Shown piece after piece: positions 23,027 to 34,769 of a DNA stretch of 64,000 nt; position 1 is the stretch's first letter; every line of letters begins with the position of its first letter. The DNA comes from Scedosporium boydii. Its lineage: Eukaryota; Ascomycota; Sordariomycetes; Microascales; Microascaceae. The position numbers and the translations under genes are program-made. The DNA is taken from assembly GCA_002221725.1 (NCBI GenBank), contig NJFT01000079.1, forward strand, positions 62,001 to 126,000, in the 5' to 3' direction. A model generated the notes under the pieces. The model had not been told where the DNA came from, did not search any database, and saw nothing but the letters and a program-made list of their open reading frames with translations.

Positions 23027-23689
23027 TCAGCAACCCGCTTGTGTGACCACATCGTACACCGTTGTACATCCAATGCGATTGCACACGCCCGGATCATTAT
23101 CATTGCAAGCAAAGTTTACCGTGGACGTAGGTAATGCAGCCGGGCATCCGCACGACCGCGTAAGTCGCACGCTGGTTACGCACCCGGGAAGTAGACAAGT
23201 CCTACAAGCCGTGCCTGTCCTCGTGAGTGTTGGGCAAGCGGCCTGTGGGGCACACGGCAGGGTCACGGCTTGGGTTATGGTAGATGTGCGCTCGACGACT
23301 CTATCCGTCGTAAAAGTGACGATGCGTGTCACCTCCTCTGTGACAGTCACTTCTTGGACCGAAATGATCACCGAAGTAGTGGTTTCCGTCACGCTTTGAG
23401 TTTCAGTTTTGACTTCCGTCGTAACCTGGGTCTCTGTCACTGTCTTGGTCTCGGTAATGACGTCGACATCGCTAATTTTCGTCGGGTCGTGGGGAATTTC
23501 GGGCACTGTAGTTTCTGGGCTTCCAGCGCAGGTCGAGCCCTTGCAGACAGTGGTCGGAGTGAGCGTGACGCCTTGAGCCGAAACGGCACTATTCAAAGTG
23601 TTAGCCCCCTCGATTCCCTTTCTGCATGGAGATATGAAATGAACTCACGGAGTAAGGGCGACCAGCGCCAGAGCTACATAAAATCGCAT
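23027..23689 (-). CDS. Small secreted Thr/Val/Glu-rich protein with Cys-rich C-terminus
   Basis: Two exons (23689-23649 and 23588-23027) give 200 aa. Exon 1 encodes a signal peptide completed across the 60-nt intron (MRFYVALALVALTP-AVSAQG). Residues about 50-115 are a low-complexity stalk of VTET/VTTEV-type repeats, likely to be O-glycosylated. The last ~75 residues carry many Cys pairs (CAPQAACP, CRTCLLPGC, RSCGCP). No GPI-attachment tail is visible. This resembles fungal extracellular serine/threonine-rich wall or surface proteins, whose functions are mostly unknown. It is convergent with the three-module secreted protein, 250 bp apart, so the pair may both act at the cell surface. Confidence 0.78.
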
Positions 23690-24761
23690 CTTAATCCTTC
23701 TAATCTGTCGTCCCCTTATGAAAGTGCGATGAAGCTAGCAACAAAGGAAGAAAAGGGGCCATGGCGCCCTCGAAATTTAACTCGGGGCATTACATCTAGT
23801 AAAGAAACGGAACGGAAGGGATGTTGGTAAATATAGATGGAGATCTAAATCTACTCGGCCGCATCTGAAGTATTATGTAGGATTCAGCTCGTTTGGAGCC
23901 GTCTGGGCATTCCGTATCAGGATTATAGATTCATTCAATTCCTGGATATCGGAACGTCCCAGCCATCAGCCCTCGAGGCACATGCCTGTTCACTACTGTA
24001 GCGTCGAAAATAGCAAAGGGGCAAATACAACGAAGAGGGGCTCGCACGTCAAGGCAGGCGGATGCTAATGTCGGTAAACTCGCGAGCCAATCACGGTGCA
24101 ACATTTTGATTGACATGTCAGTAATCAGTATGGTTGAATTGGCGGGCGTCGATGAGAAGAGCCTGCCCATTTCCAAGGCCGCGTGGTCCCATAAACCCAT
24201 AAAAGGCTAATTATCATCGACCGTGTTCCGCAGCAGGGCAGTAGACTTGGAGATGGCTACAGACGCATGATTCTTACTTATCTTTTAGCCCGAGACCCCG
24301 ATTCTGCATATGGGCCGTCTCCTCGGTCCCGGACTGGCGTCGCGTTCAACCGGATACATTTATGTGTCCGCACACTTCGGACGTAACCTGACCAATTCCG
24401 GACTCTCCCCTGGCTATATATAGCCTTGAGTTTGTATTATTAGGACGCACAGCCGGCTTTGATAGCGAGCTGTAGCTCGACACCAATGAAGCAATAAGTA
24501 GTACAGCTCTGCTGCCCGTTCCCCCGAATCGCTAGCAGGCCAGGATTAAAACTGCTCCGGAAGAGCACGAAGTTGACCCAGAGACAAATGGAATGGCCTA
24601 TGCCACACACGAATGTATTTTAACTTGCAAACGCTAGTCCCTCAAGATGTTGGGATTTGTCTGGGTTTGCATCGAGTCCTTGATCAAACCTTAACACAAA
24701 CCACCCAGGAACTAGATATTACCTGTAAATCAATTTATGCATATATTCAAAGACTATTAAC
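23690..24761. other. Intergenic, secreted protein to malic enzyme
   Basis: About 1.07 kb. A frame at 23931-24200 on the minus strand has no recognisable feature. A palindromic TATA-like site (GGCTATATATAGCC) lies at about 24412-24425 but is not near a called start. Confidence 0.5.
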
Positions 24762-26943
24762 TCAGTCCTTCTCAATCTTCTCGAGTGGTTGATACTTCGG
24801 CTCCCACATTTGTACTCGTATCCACTCCTCCAGCTCAGACTCGTCGCTTGGGATGCCTTCTTCCTGCGCCAGCCCGTCCTCAACAGCTGATTGAATAACA
24901 GCCTTGGCGACTCTTACACTAAGCTCCCGCACTTCCTCGACATCGGGGAGTAATGGTCTCGTGGGATCATGCAGAGCGGGCGCTTCAGCCGCCAGTGCTT
25001 TGGATGCGACGACCAGCATCTTCGCGGATACGAGTCGCGTGCGAGACAAAATGGCCCCGAGGCCGATGCCGGGGAAGATCGTCGAGTTATTGCACTCCGC
25101 TGCCGCTGGTATTAGCATGATGATGTTTATTTTCTCGAGAAGGGGGGGGGAGGGGGGAGGTGTGTGTCGATTTTTTGCCTTACCGATCTCCTTTTGCGTG
25201 CCGTTGTACTCCACTGGGGGGAATGGACTCCCTGTCGCGATCAACGCTCGTCCATCTGACCAGTTTGTGATATCCTGAGGTTTCGCCTCAGCAAGGCGGG
25301 TTGGATTGCTCAATGGGAATATGACTGGGTGCTCAACATGTTTCGCCATTTCCCTGACTACTTCCTCCGTAAAGGCTCCGGGTTTGGTAGAGGTTCCAAT
25401 TAAGATATGTGGTTTTACTTTCTTGACCACGGAAAGCAGATCGACATTCTCGACGTCGGGCCACTCGTTGGTATCCTTTGCAAATGGGACTTGGGCTGGA
25501 TTGAGTTTGTCCTCTTGAGATTTAAGCAAGAGGCCCTGTTTATCAATGCACCTACAGTAGCGTATCCATTAGTACCAATCCTTCTTGGCGAAGTGCGTAT
25601 TTTACTTCCGATGGGAACGTACCAGATCTGTTTCATCGCCTCGCTCTTCGACTTTTGCGATTCGGTGGCGATTGCATCGCTAACCTGCTCCGCAATACCT
25701 GTTCCAGCTGACCCAGCACCAAAGCAGATGACGCGAACATCACTCAACTTGACCTTGCTAACATGAAGTGCGGTGAGGATGGCTGCCAATGTCACACATC
25801 CCGTTCCTTGAATGTCGTCGTTGAAGCAGGGGATTTCCGAGCAGTACTTGTCGAGGAGCCTCCTCGCGTTGTGCACACCAAAGTCTTCAAAATGGATGTA
25901 TGCCTTGGGGAATCTTCTTCTCGCAGCCCGAATGAACTTATCCACAAACTCGAAGTATTCCTTACCACGAACACGAGGCTGTGGGAGACCCAAATACAAT
26001 TCGTCGTTGAGAAGTTCAGAATTCTGCCACACCCAAAGATTAGTTGTCATCTGCATGAGCTGACATGATTTGGCTCAGCGTGGCCGTGAGTTCTTACATT
26101 CGTTCCACAATCCAGAACGACGGGAAGTTGTCTTGAGGGATGGATTCCACCACAGATCGTCGCGATGACCAGCTTGGCCATGGAAATCAAGATGGCACCC
26201 ACGCCTTGATCGCCTATTCCTAGAATCTATCCTCAAGAGGCCGGAGCATTAGCCGTTCCGAAGACCTACCACTTATACGTTGAGATGTCAAATTTTACCT
26301 GCTCCCCATCACTGACCACAATGTAGTCAATGTCGTCGGGCGTCGAAAAGTTAGAGAGGCACTCCTCAATCTTATCCTGATCTCTTATGTTTAGGAAGCA
26401 GCCATCTGGGTCTCGGAAGATGCGCGAGTAATTTTGGATGGCATCGGCTTCTGTTGGCGTGTAGATCACGCTAAACATCTCCTTCAAATAAGTTTGCAGC
26501 AGCTGTAATAAGTAGTACTGTTAGCTAGGAAGTATTTTCTCCCCTTCAAATAGTGATTCGCATGAGAACTCGCCTTATAATAGAGCACGTCATTTTGTGC
26601 TTTCATGCTGGCCATGAAGACATTCTTCGCCAAGTCATCGGGGCGGCTCTTGTATTGCTGATAAGCTCTCTCCACCTGCTCGTCTAAAGACTGTATTCTC
26701 GGCGGTACGAGACCATAGAGCTTGAAGATTTTCCTTTCATCATCGGGGAAAGCGGAGCCTTTGTTGTATCGTGCCGTCTGGAGTAGAATGCTACCCTAAG
26801 TAGGCAGTCAGTAACATTCGAATCGGTACAGGTTCAGGGGGGCGGGTGCTTGTGGGTACCTCGTAGTGACACTTGATAGAGCCTGATGCCGCTCGTGGCA
26901 GATGAGAGTAGTTTGACTTTGCCATGGCTTTTGTGCTCCTCAT
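24762..26943 (-). CDS. Malic enzyme, NAD-type family
   Basis: Seven exons are inferred (26943-26860, 26795-26574, 26502-26299, 26226-26098, 26023-25623, 25551-25184, 25099-24762), giving about 582 aa. Malic enzyme oxidatively decarboxylates malate to pyruvate. Visible landmarks are the N-terminal [32 protein letters not shown] across intron 3, and [10 protein letters not shown]. The divalent-metal and catalytic region has NDDIQGTG, and the NAD(P) site has [26 protein letters not shown] and [14 protein letters not shown] follow. The order and length fit the fungal NAD-dependent form. No clear mitochondrial presequence is seen after the chosen ATG. Intron 2 begins with GC (AAG/GCGAGT), a known minor donor. 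The last intron carries a long C-rich tract on the coding strand. Confidence 0.93.
25141..25162. repeat. G-rich homopolymer tract within the last malic-enzyme intron
   Basis: Two long G runs separated by A are seen on the plus strand. On the coding strand they form a polypyrimidine C tract within the 84-nt intron, upstream of the acceptor at 25100. Length variation among isolates is likely at such a tract. Confidence 0.85.
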
Positions 26944-28007
26944 TCGTTCTCGTTACGAACTAGAAGGCCGAAATAAGGAGATTGACGGGTTATAGGACAC
27001 CTGGGAAGACGTCGGGAACATGGGGCACAGTTCTATTTTAACTTTCCTGTGCAGTAGATAATGGGGTCAGCTATGTTTTAAGAATCTAGAGTTCCTGATG
27101 AAAAGATGACGCACTCACGACTGGGACCAGTCCGAAATTGGCTAGTCTGAGATCCCGGGCACAACCGCCCGCGCAATAGTTCCTGGGCACAATATGTTTG
27201 GGAAGGGCAATGGCATGACAGGCAAATGTCCCCCGCTCCCATTCGACCTACAGTCATGGCGGTTAAGAACGCCCGCCTTCATTCTCATCTGAGGCTCGAA
27301 CTATTACATGCTAGGTCGCAGTCCATAACCAGCCTAGGAAAGAAAGGAGCTGTGATAGATTCTATCGGCCAATGTCGGTCATGGCGGGTGGTGGAGTTGA
27401 CTTGACGTCATGCAAATCTCACGCCATGTCGAATACGAGCTATCTTCTTGTGGGGGATGAGACCCTTCTTCCAGAAATTCATCGGTTCTCCCCGGAGGTC
27501 TGGACTGCTGCGCTTTTTTTCGACACCCTTAAAATATGGACCATTGGTCTTAGAACTGAGAGGGGATTCAACACAGAATCATGGGCGTATATTGAAGACG
27601 TAAGTAACTGTGAAACGAGACAATTCCGGAGTTAGGGACAGTCAACAATTACTATTAGACAAAAAACTGATTAGACGTTAAGATCTACGAAGGAATGCAA
27701 AGAAAGCTCTAAAGGCACACTACTTCTATTACAACTGCTAGAGTGTGCGGCTCGGGAATGTTGGATTGGGACTGAAGGCCTAGAAAACCAAGTCACGCCG
27801 AGTCTGAATATCAAATGGCTGTTGAACTCCATACGCAATGATCATCTGGAACATTCGCTTCCTTCAATGTCTCCAAGCCGAAGGCGTATGGTATTTCTTC
27901 TCAGATAACTTTATCGAACTGGCGGGCTATAGCAATAATAAGGTAACAAGATGATACGAGCGTGAACCCCAGGGGTTAGTAGCCTCATGTTATTCTTTGG
28001 TGAGCGA
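26944..28007. other. Intergenic, malic enzyme to giant protein gene
   Basis: About 1.06 kb. An 87-codon frame at 27372-27635 on the plus strand has an ATG but no recognised motif and is not called. Nothing else was seen. Confidence 0.5.
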
Positions 28008-31000
28008 CTACAACCCGCGCCACGCCCAAGAAATTGGGTCATCCGTGTCTAAATACTTCCTCGCTTGTATTACTGTAACCTCAACCATGTCCCTTACCAG
28101 CTCATCGCCGCACCGCATCCACTGTTCTAGCAATTGTCCAGCCCTCTCATCCGTCTCTTCCTCCCTGATGCGCCCTAATATTGGAGCACAAGCCATCTCC
28201 AGTCGTACATACCCGTTCAGGTTTACTGCTGCATTTGGGTCGGCCCCAATATGCCCAGCTAGAACCTGACACACGACACTTGCGTGGGGTGGAGTCGTGT
28301 GTCTGAGTGCAAAGAGCGGGGTGTTAGGAGTATACGGATGTTGGCCCATTAGATAGTAGGGGTGAGGTTTGCCCGAATCAACCACCATATCGATAATCCG
28401 GCCGACGTCCATCGCGAGTTGGCGAACTGTGCCCTCATCTGCCTTCGACCAATCCATTCCCACCAAGAAATTCTGCGCTCGAATCCTCAGGACGTCCGGT
28501 AACCTGCTAGGCTCTCTGTTCGGATCTTGCACCCACTCGCGAGTCTTTTTCTTCTCCACTAGCGCGATGGCATCTTCCAGTAATGGGACCACGACCTTTT
28601 CCCACAACCCTCTAGAATAGCATCTAGACTCGAAGGTGTTGTAGCTGCTCACCCGGTCCAGAAGCCAGTAACACGCCTCAACGTCGCCTTTATCCATGAA
28701 TGCCTGGAAGGCTTCTAGGGTATTCCTGCCGATATCTTCGCATGTGACCTCTTTTGGCCTTTCATCTTCTTTGTCCCATCTATGGCACATCAGTTGTTCC
28801 GCCGCTCTGCTGAGGCCAAGATCGATGACGCCGCGGCCAGGAATATCTGATGGTGGTCGATCCCATATCGAGAGCCAGTGCTTTCCGCCGTTGGTGTCTA
28901 GGATTGCAGAGGTTTCTCTGATCCTCTTGTTGACCTCAACGAGTCCGGGTGAAGGGTCAATTAGGGTCATGCAGTATTTGTGCATCACAGAGTACATGGA
29001 CATCGGCATGGAATGCCCATGGTGATGAATAATGTTTTCCAGTATCATGGGAAAAACTGGAATGCGTGGAAGACTTCCATCTGCTTGGAATGAGTCGAGA
29101 TTCCAGTGTTTGAGGAAGGCGCGCATCCAGCGGCCATTCTCGTCGACGGATTTCCGGACCATTGGGAAGATGACTCTGGTTAAGAATGGGGAAGGATCCG
29201 GCCTTTCCCCATCTCTACTCGTATCGCGATGCTGAATCTCATCATCTAAGTCAGGTTCCATGTCTTCTCCCATCAGCTCTTTCGCCCAAGACAATAGCTC
29301 TCTCGTCATGGCGCCATAGTCCATTGGATACATCTCTTCACTATCCAAGTCGTGAACGAGTGGAAGATGAGCGAGGTTCCAATCCTCCTCAGTTGGTGGC
29401 AGCTTTTCGTTGATAGAAGCTGCTCTCGGAACAACCACAGTCTCCAAGAGAACTAGGATGGCCTCCTCTAGGCGCTTCTCTTTATAGTATGCCTGCATGA
29501 AAATCCTTTTCAGTCCCGAAAGCACAGCCATCCAAACATCGCGATGATATGATTCCCGAAGAAGGCGAGAGAGAATTTCCATGACCAGTGAGGAATCCAG
29601 AAAGTCCGGTTTGTCAATAAGAAGTTGGGCTACCATCTTTATGCTCGAAATTTTAACAGCGGAACTCTGCTCCGCGGTCTCTCCACCATTATCGGATGGC
29701 TCATCCTTGGCGGTCAACCTCAACTTTGCCAATAGAGCAGTCGTGATGTCGTTTACTAGTAGAGTAGCGTCCCTATGTGGGAGAGATCGTAGGAATCGGC
29801 GACCGAGAATGTGTCGATGCCAGCTACTATCCTGAGGCCGATTGAGGATTACATGCTTGACGAGTGCCAATGCGTATTGAGGAGCATCACTCCGGGCGAG
29901 TCGCTTCATAACCATCATAAACATGTGAGGAGCGTCCGTATCTCGCGGACTCCTCACCATACGCTTCAGGAGAGAATTGGCAAGCTTCTCCAGAACCTGC
30001 GCTGGCACAGTTGAATTGCATTCCTTCAACAGCCGCAGTTGAGTACATCCAGAGTTGTCCTTGCATTCTAAAAAATCCCGGTCAAGGTATAAAGCTGGGA
30101 ATCGCCGGTCGTCAACTGATGGGAAAGGCTCCATTAGGGGCGATTTGTCCTCGCCGTCCCTCGCATTGATAGAGAGAATGGCCGCGGCAACTAAGGGATC
30201 TCGAGTGCGACATGTTTGATCCCTATACTGGGAAAGGGTGTAAAAGCTAGGGAGATCTGGCAAAGAGTGGAGAGGAGGAGGAGGCTGGGGTTCAACGAAA
30301 CCCCCTTCGGTCAATGACTGGTGATATCGATGGGCGGATTTTATGCAATCCATTATGACGGGTTCGCGATGACGAGGGCGAGAGTGGCTCAGATCTGATT
30401 GCTGGTGATGGGCGATGGGATCAGGGTACCATTCGGTAGGGGTCGACAAGTTGTGGTGGTTCTCTGGAAAGGACAGCGTTCGGATCTCCAGGGATGGGGC
30501 AATGTTGATTTCTAGCTTGGCATGCTCTTTGCATTGTTGAAAGATGTCTCGCCAAGACAGTGCTGCTGCCAACTCATCCTCTCCGTCCCTGACAAGTTGT
30601 GTAGTGGCGTGATTCCACGCCTTGATGAGCCGCTCTTCCTGCTCTTTTCTATCTTTCCCAGCTATAACATAGAGCTCCAGACATGGCAGATAGGCATGGA
30701 CGTAGTAGGCAATTGCCTGCCGAGTTTCCTTATCCCCTGGCAAAGGAGCTATTGCCATCCTATGATCTATGAAGACCACGCTCTCTGCCAATTTGTCCAA
30801 GTACGGCAATGGGCTATGAACTCGGGGAGGTATGGGAAGCATGAACTGGAATGGCAATCCCCTCGGCCATGGCCACTGAAGTTTCGCCACTGCAGGACGC
30901 ATTTTTGTACGGTACTTTTCCCAGAGTTCGCTTCTTTTCTCCACAAACTCGTTCCTCAACCTTTGCCCAGCCATGGTGATTTCTTCTTTGCCGCCACCCC

Positions 31001-33131
31001 ATATTCTGACGATGCCTGAAGCATTCCACCGCCCAAGAGCTTTGTTTTGCTCCGACAGGACATAATGTTCCTCGTGGTAAAGAAGGATGTCGAGAGTCGG
31101 CTTCATAACGGCTTCCCATGCCTGGCCGTCGCTAAGGTCCAGGAGATCTTGAACTTGGCGCATCCTCCGCAACCGATGGGAGGATACTAGTTCGAATAAC
31201 ATAAAGATATAAAGCCAGTTGTACTCTTCGGTGTGCGGTTCTCGCATCAAAAGAGTTGCTGTTTCGGCCAAAAATGCCAGGATGTCGTTTCCAGACTCCA
31301 CGTGGGATTTGATGGTCGACACCAAATCGCACTTTGGGATTGTATTTAAGACTCGAATATCCGGTATCCCCGAGAGGAGGTGAATATTATCTCTCTCACT
31401 CTCCAACCAGTCCCCATATATGATGGGAACGACAATGGGGTCCTTATTAAATCGACGCGCCCACTTCAAGGTTTCGTGGTATAAGGAGTGAGAACCAGAT
31501 AACACAGCACAGGCAATTGCTGTCGCCGCCCGTTCGCCGCGGTCGTGCCGATCCGATGCCTCCATCGATTTTTGCTTCCAGATGCCAACCAACTCAGTAG
31601 CCGTTTGTACGGTGCTACTTCTGTGGTTTGGGTCGGGAGATTGTGATTTCAGGAAGACAAGTAACATGTTAGCATCAAACTTCCGCGCGAATTCATAGCC
31701 GAAGATGTTGGAACGGCCACAGACCCAGGGATGCTCATGATCGATAATGTCGTCTTTCTGAAGGGCCTGTCCCAATCGCTCAAGCAAACCGATTGCGTCA
31801 AGACAAGGCAGCGACGTAAGAAAGAGATAAATCGCCCAGCTCTGCTTTGTTTGTTGCAGTTTTTCGTTCACCGCTTCTGTGTCTTCGTCGTGCAGTTTAA
31901 TCTCGTATTGCTTCGTGTGCTCGAGGAGTAATTCCAGAAGCTTCATCCGTTTCGGAGGTCCTACGGCCTTCAGCAGCTTCAAAATTTGAATCCCGTGAAG
32001 ATCTAAGCTCTTCGCTGGCAGGAGGCTCACGAGCCTGCACAGGATCTTTTCTGCTTTTCCACTGTCTTCGCCGTCAAATCTATTCCAGAACTTCGCAGCG
32101 TAGTAGGTCAAGCGGCCCTCATCGCCAGCAGACTCTAGGGCCAGGCCCTTCTGCTTAAGTTTGCGGAGGCAAGGGATTATAAAGCTCCAGGCTTTTTCCA
32201 TTTTCGCGTGAGGCGCTTGGCGGTGGTATAGTTGGCGTACAAGCGGAATAGCAATGTCGGGGATGAAGCGGGTGTAGTCGCGTTCGAGGAATTTCTCTGA
32301 CTCAGACAACCGAGCAACGCAGCTGATGGCAAGGTCAATGCTGCGTCGCATGGCATTCCGGTATTTAACTAGGCGTTCACCGGTTCCTTCGTCGGGGAAT
32401 AACTTTCCAAGGCAATGGTCGTGAAAGGTTTGGGGGTGAGCCTCGAATAGTTTGTGGGCTAGGGGCGACGACATGACGACACCGTTAAAACCGAATTCGT
32501 AGTACCAATTGGCAAATTCTGAAGTGCAAGCCTGGGAGAGCTTATGATAAACGTCGATGGATCGCTTGTCGGGGTTCTCTGGTCTTTGGTTGGTCTCCAG
32601 AAGCGAATCGAGGCTTTCCTGATGGCCTTCGGTGGCTTGACCATCTCCTCCATCAGAAGGGAAATAGTCAAGACTCTCCAAGCATTCAATCAACTTGGTT
32701 ATCTCTGCTTCTCGTATCGGACAGTTTGGCGTCAGACCTGCTTTTCCAATCATCTTGCACAACCCCTTGACATCCAGGACGCTCGCCTCCGCCATGATGA
32801 TTGTGAAGCCCTTGACGCCGCCGGCGAGCATCCAAAACTTTTCGAACTTCTCATCGCGGCGGAACCATTTGTTGAGAGCCCGGATTGCAGCTTTCCGTAC
32901 CCCAGTGGAATGTGGGTATCGAAGAGCGGCCAGGAGCGCTGCAGGCGAGTCTGCGATTGAGAGGAAGATGAATAAGGTCGGGTTAGGAGGAATCGACCCG
33001 ACGGAAACGGAGCGAAAAAGAGATGAAAGAATTTCTTGTGCTTCATATCTCTCCAGCAGACTCTGAAGGTAGTCTCGGATTTTAGAATGGGCTGAGGTTC
33101 TCAGCAATTGATTGTCCAGATTTGGCGACAT
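28008..33131 (-). CDS. Giant single-exon protein of unknown function (1707 aa), probable helical repeats
   Basis: One open frame of 5.1 kb without an intron. The start has context ATG-TCG-CCA and no upstream in-frame similarity was noted. I do not recognise a catalytic domain. The sequence is soluble, with no signal peptide or membrane segment. It is dominated by amphipathic helices with recurrent Leu/Ala spacing (for example AALLAALRYP, GVRKAAIRALNKWF, LGQALQKDD), as in ARM/HEAT- or TPR-like superhelical scaffolds. Several proline-rich loops interrupt it, for example around residue 960 (EPQPPPPLHSLPDLP). Such a layout suggests a scaffold or adaptor, but this is inference from composition only. 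The intact 5-kb frame itself argues that the gene is real and under selection. Confidence 0.85.
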   Translation of the reverse strand: MSPNLDNQLLRTSAHSKIRDYLQSLLERYEAQEILSSLFRSVSVGSIPPNPTLFIFLSIADSPAALLAALRYPHSTGVRKAAIRALNKWFRRDEKFEKFWMLAGGVKGFTIIMAEASVLDVKGLCKMIGKAGLTPNCPIREAEITKLIECLESLDYFPSDGGDGQATEGHQESLDSLLETNQRPENPDKRSIDVYHKLSQACTSEFANWYYEFGFNGVVMSSPLAHKLFEAHPQTFHDHCLGKLFPDEGTGERLVKYRNAMRRSIDLAISCVARLSESEKFLERDYTRFIPDIAIPLVRQLYHRQAPHAKMEKAWSFIIPCLRKLKQKGLALESAGDEGRLTYYAAKFWNRFDGEDSGKAEKILCRLVSLLPAKSLDLHGIQILKLLKAVGPPKRMKLLELLLEHTKQYEIKLHDEDTEAVNEKLQQTKQSWAIYLFLTSLPCLDAIGLLERLGQALQKDDIIDHEHPWVCGRSNIFGYEFARKFDANMLLVFLKSQSPDPNHRSSTVQTATELVGIWKQKSMEASDRHDRGERAATAIACAVLSGSHSLYHETLKWARRFNKDPIVVPIIYGDWLESERDNIHLLSGIPDIRVLNTIPKCDLVSTIKSHVESGNDILAFLAETATLLMREPHTEEYNWLYIFMLFELVSSHRLRRMRQVQDLLDLSDGQAWEAVMKPTLDILLYHEEHYVLSEQNKALGRWNASGIVRIWGGGKEEITMAGQRLRNEFVEKRSELWEKYRTKMRPAVAKLQWPWPRGLPFQFMLPIPPRVHSPLPYLDKLAESVVFIDHRMAIAPLPGDKETRQAIAYYVHAYLPCLELYVIAGKDRKEQEERLIKAWNHATTQLVRDGEDELAAALSWRDIFQQCKEHAKLEINIAPSLEIRTLSFPENHHNLSTPTEWYPDPIAHHQQSDLSHSRPRHREPVIMDCIKSAHRYHQSLTEGGFVEPQPPPPLHSLPDLPSFYTLSQYRDQTCRTRDPLVAAAILSINARDGEDKSPLMEPFPSVDDRRFPALYLDRDFLECKDNSGCTQLRLLKECNSTVPAQVLEKLANSLLKRMVRSPRDTDAPHMFMMVMKRLARSDAPQYALALVKHVILNRPQDSSWHRHILGRRFLRSLPHRDATLLVNDITTALLAKLRLTAKDEPSDNGGETAEQSSAVKISSIKMVAQLLIDKPDFLDSSLVMEILSRLLRESYHRDVWMAVLSGLKRIFMQAYYKEKRLEEAILVLLETVVVPRAASINEKLPPTEEDWNLAHLPLVHDLDSEEMYPMDYGAMTRELLSWAKELMGEDMEPDLDDEIQHRDTSRDGERPDPSPFLTRVIFPMVRKSVDENGRWMRAFLKHWNLDSFQADGSLPRIPVFPMILENIIHHHGHSMPMSMYSVMHKYCMTLIDPSPGLVEVNKRIRETSAILDTNGGKHWLSIWDRPPSDIPGRGVIDLGLSRAAEQLMCHRWDKEDERPKEVTCEDIGRNTLEAFQAFMDKGDVEACYWLLDRVSSYNTFESRCYSRGLWEKVVVPLLEDAIALVEKKKTREWVQDPNREPSRLPDVLRIRAQNFLVGMDWSKADEGTVRQLAMDVGRIIDMVVDSGKPHPYYLMGQHPYTPNTPLFALRHTTPPHASVVCQVLAGHIGADPNAAVNLNGYVRLEMACAPILGRIREEETDERAGQLLEQWMRCGDELVRDMVEVTVIQARKYLDTDDPISWAWRGL

Positions 33132-34769
33132 GATGGAGAGATGATCAAGCCGAAACGTAGCTCGGTGAATCGTCTTTCGATAGCAGAGATGTATGTGGAA
33201 TTGAGCTACAAACGGGAGTCATATGTGAAATCCCGAGGACGTTGACGACTCGATGGTATTAAAGAGATCGAAGAATTCGTCGTATCCCTCCCTATTCCCA
33301 AGACTTCGTATTCCCAAGACCTCTTATTCTTCCCAAAGTTCTGCCTTATTTCCGAGGTTGTTATTATTCTCCTCCGACTCTACCTTGTGTGGGAGAATAG
33401 CCGATGGGATAGGATGGGTTTGGCGACGGAAGACGGAGACGACATGCTGAATAGAAATGATAAAACAGATAAAGCCATTCCTTCTTTTAGGTATATGCTC
33501 TAGAGATAGGTGGTCTATTAACAGTTTATAAAGAACTCATTAGTATTTCTACCAATTATTCAACTTTATTAATCGATAACCGTTGCTGCCTAGGACAATG
33601 CTACATAAGAAACACTGATCTTGTTTAGGCTAACCTGTATCCTAGTGCCGTGCTTGATCTCCAGCCTAATCTTCTCACCTGTCGTATGAGGCGCCCAGTC
33701 GAAACATGTTAAATTGCGCTTGGAATCTGCCTATGGTAAGTAGATGTCGTAGGTTGCGATGATCCCTGGGAGCTCGGAAATTTTGGGCGACAAGGCAACA
33801 GGTTTCGTTCCGCTGCAAATGGCCTCCCAGAGCCAGCACTGCCCTACCTAAGAAGTCCGGGTAGGGTAAGATAACACCTGCGTGTCGATGCCGCTCACAT
33901 TTCAATGCTTCGGCGGTAAACGGTGTCTCGCAGAGCAGACGGACCGAAGTAAGTATCAGAGTACAAAAGTGATTAATCAGACTAGCTAGCAAATATTCAG
34001 CATAGCCATGCCTCTCTTCCGGATGTATTCCGTTTCGGTGCCCGGATCAAACCGCAAATAATAACATCTGGCGTCGGTCCCCGACGTCTCATATATTCAT
34101 GTAGGACTAATGTGCTGAATACTTTGAAGCTTCGCTCGGGCCGCAAGGTGGACTAGATTCTTCGGTTCAACGTTCGCTATATTCTATATTTTGTTAACAG
34201 CCGGAGAGTATGCAATATGACGCCGAGGAACAGGGTGTGTGATCTGGGCCGAGTCCGGGTGATCAGTATGAACGAATAATGACTCGTCAACACCACCGAG
34301 GTTGTAAGATGAGTTTATAAATAATTAGATCGCGAGGACCTCTGATGCAGTTCGAGCTGTACTAGAGTGTTTCGCGGTTTAATTAGCCAGCATCTTCCCT
34401 CCCATCATTGGGATGCCCACCAAGTGAAGTGGCGAATGATGTGGGCTGTTCACCACCACATGACTGAATTTAATGATGAGCCCACACCATTGCTCTGTCC
34501 TATTGCCCAGTTTGGGTCAGGAACGCTTTTATTACTCATCTGCTGTCACATAACGTGTTCAGGCGATTGAAGTGTGAGGCCAAGTGCAATCGTAAGTTCA
34601 TGATGGACTCACACACGCACACACCTCACCTCTCCATGCCTCTCCCCATATTATTCTCTTGAATGCCTACAGGTTGTCTGCGCCGCCTAGCTATCGACCT
34701 CCTCACTCTTCCTTTTCATGTTGCATGTGGCTAAATTCAAACTCAATTTCCACTCATACTTCGACTGCC
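33132..34769. other. Intergenic, giant gene to PD-(D/E)XK-like gene
   Basis: About 1.6 kb. Short frames on both strands have no recognisable protein features. CA-rich runs (ACACACGCACACACC, about 34610-34625) lie shortly before the next gene. Confidence 0.5.

Noticed and set aside
27372..27635. 87-codon ORF between malic enzyme and the giant gene
   Set aside because: No recognised motif, no extension through introns.
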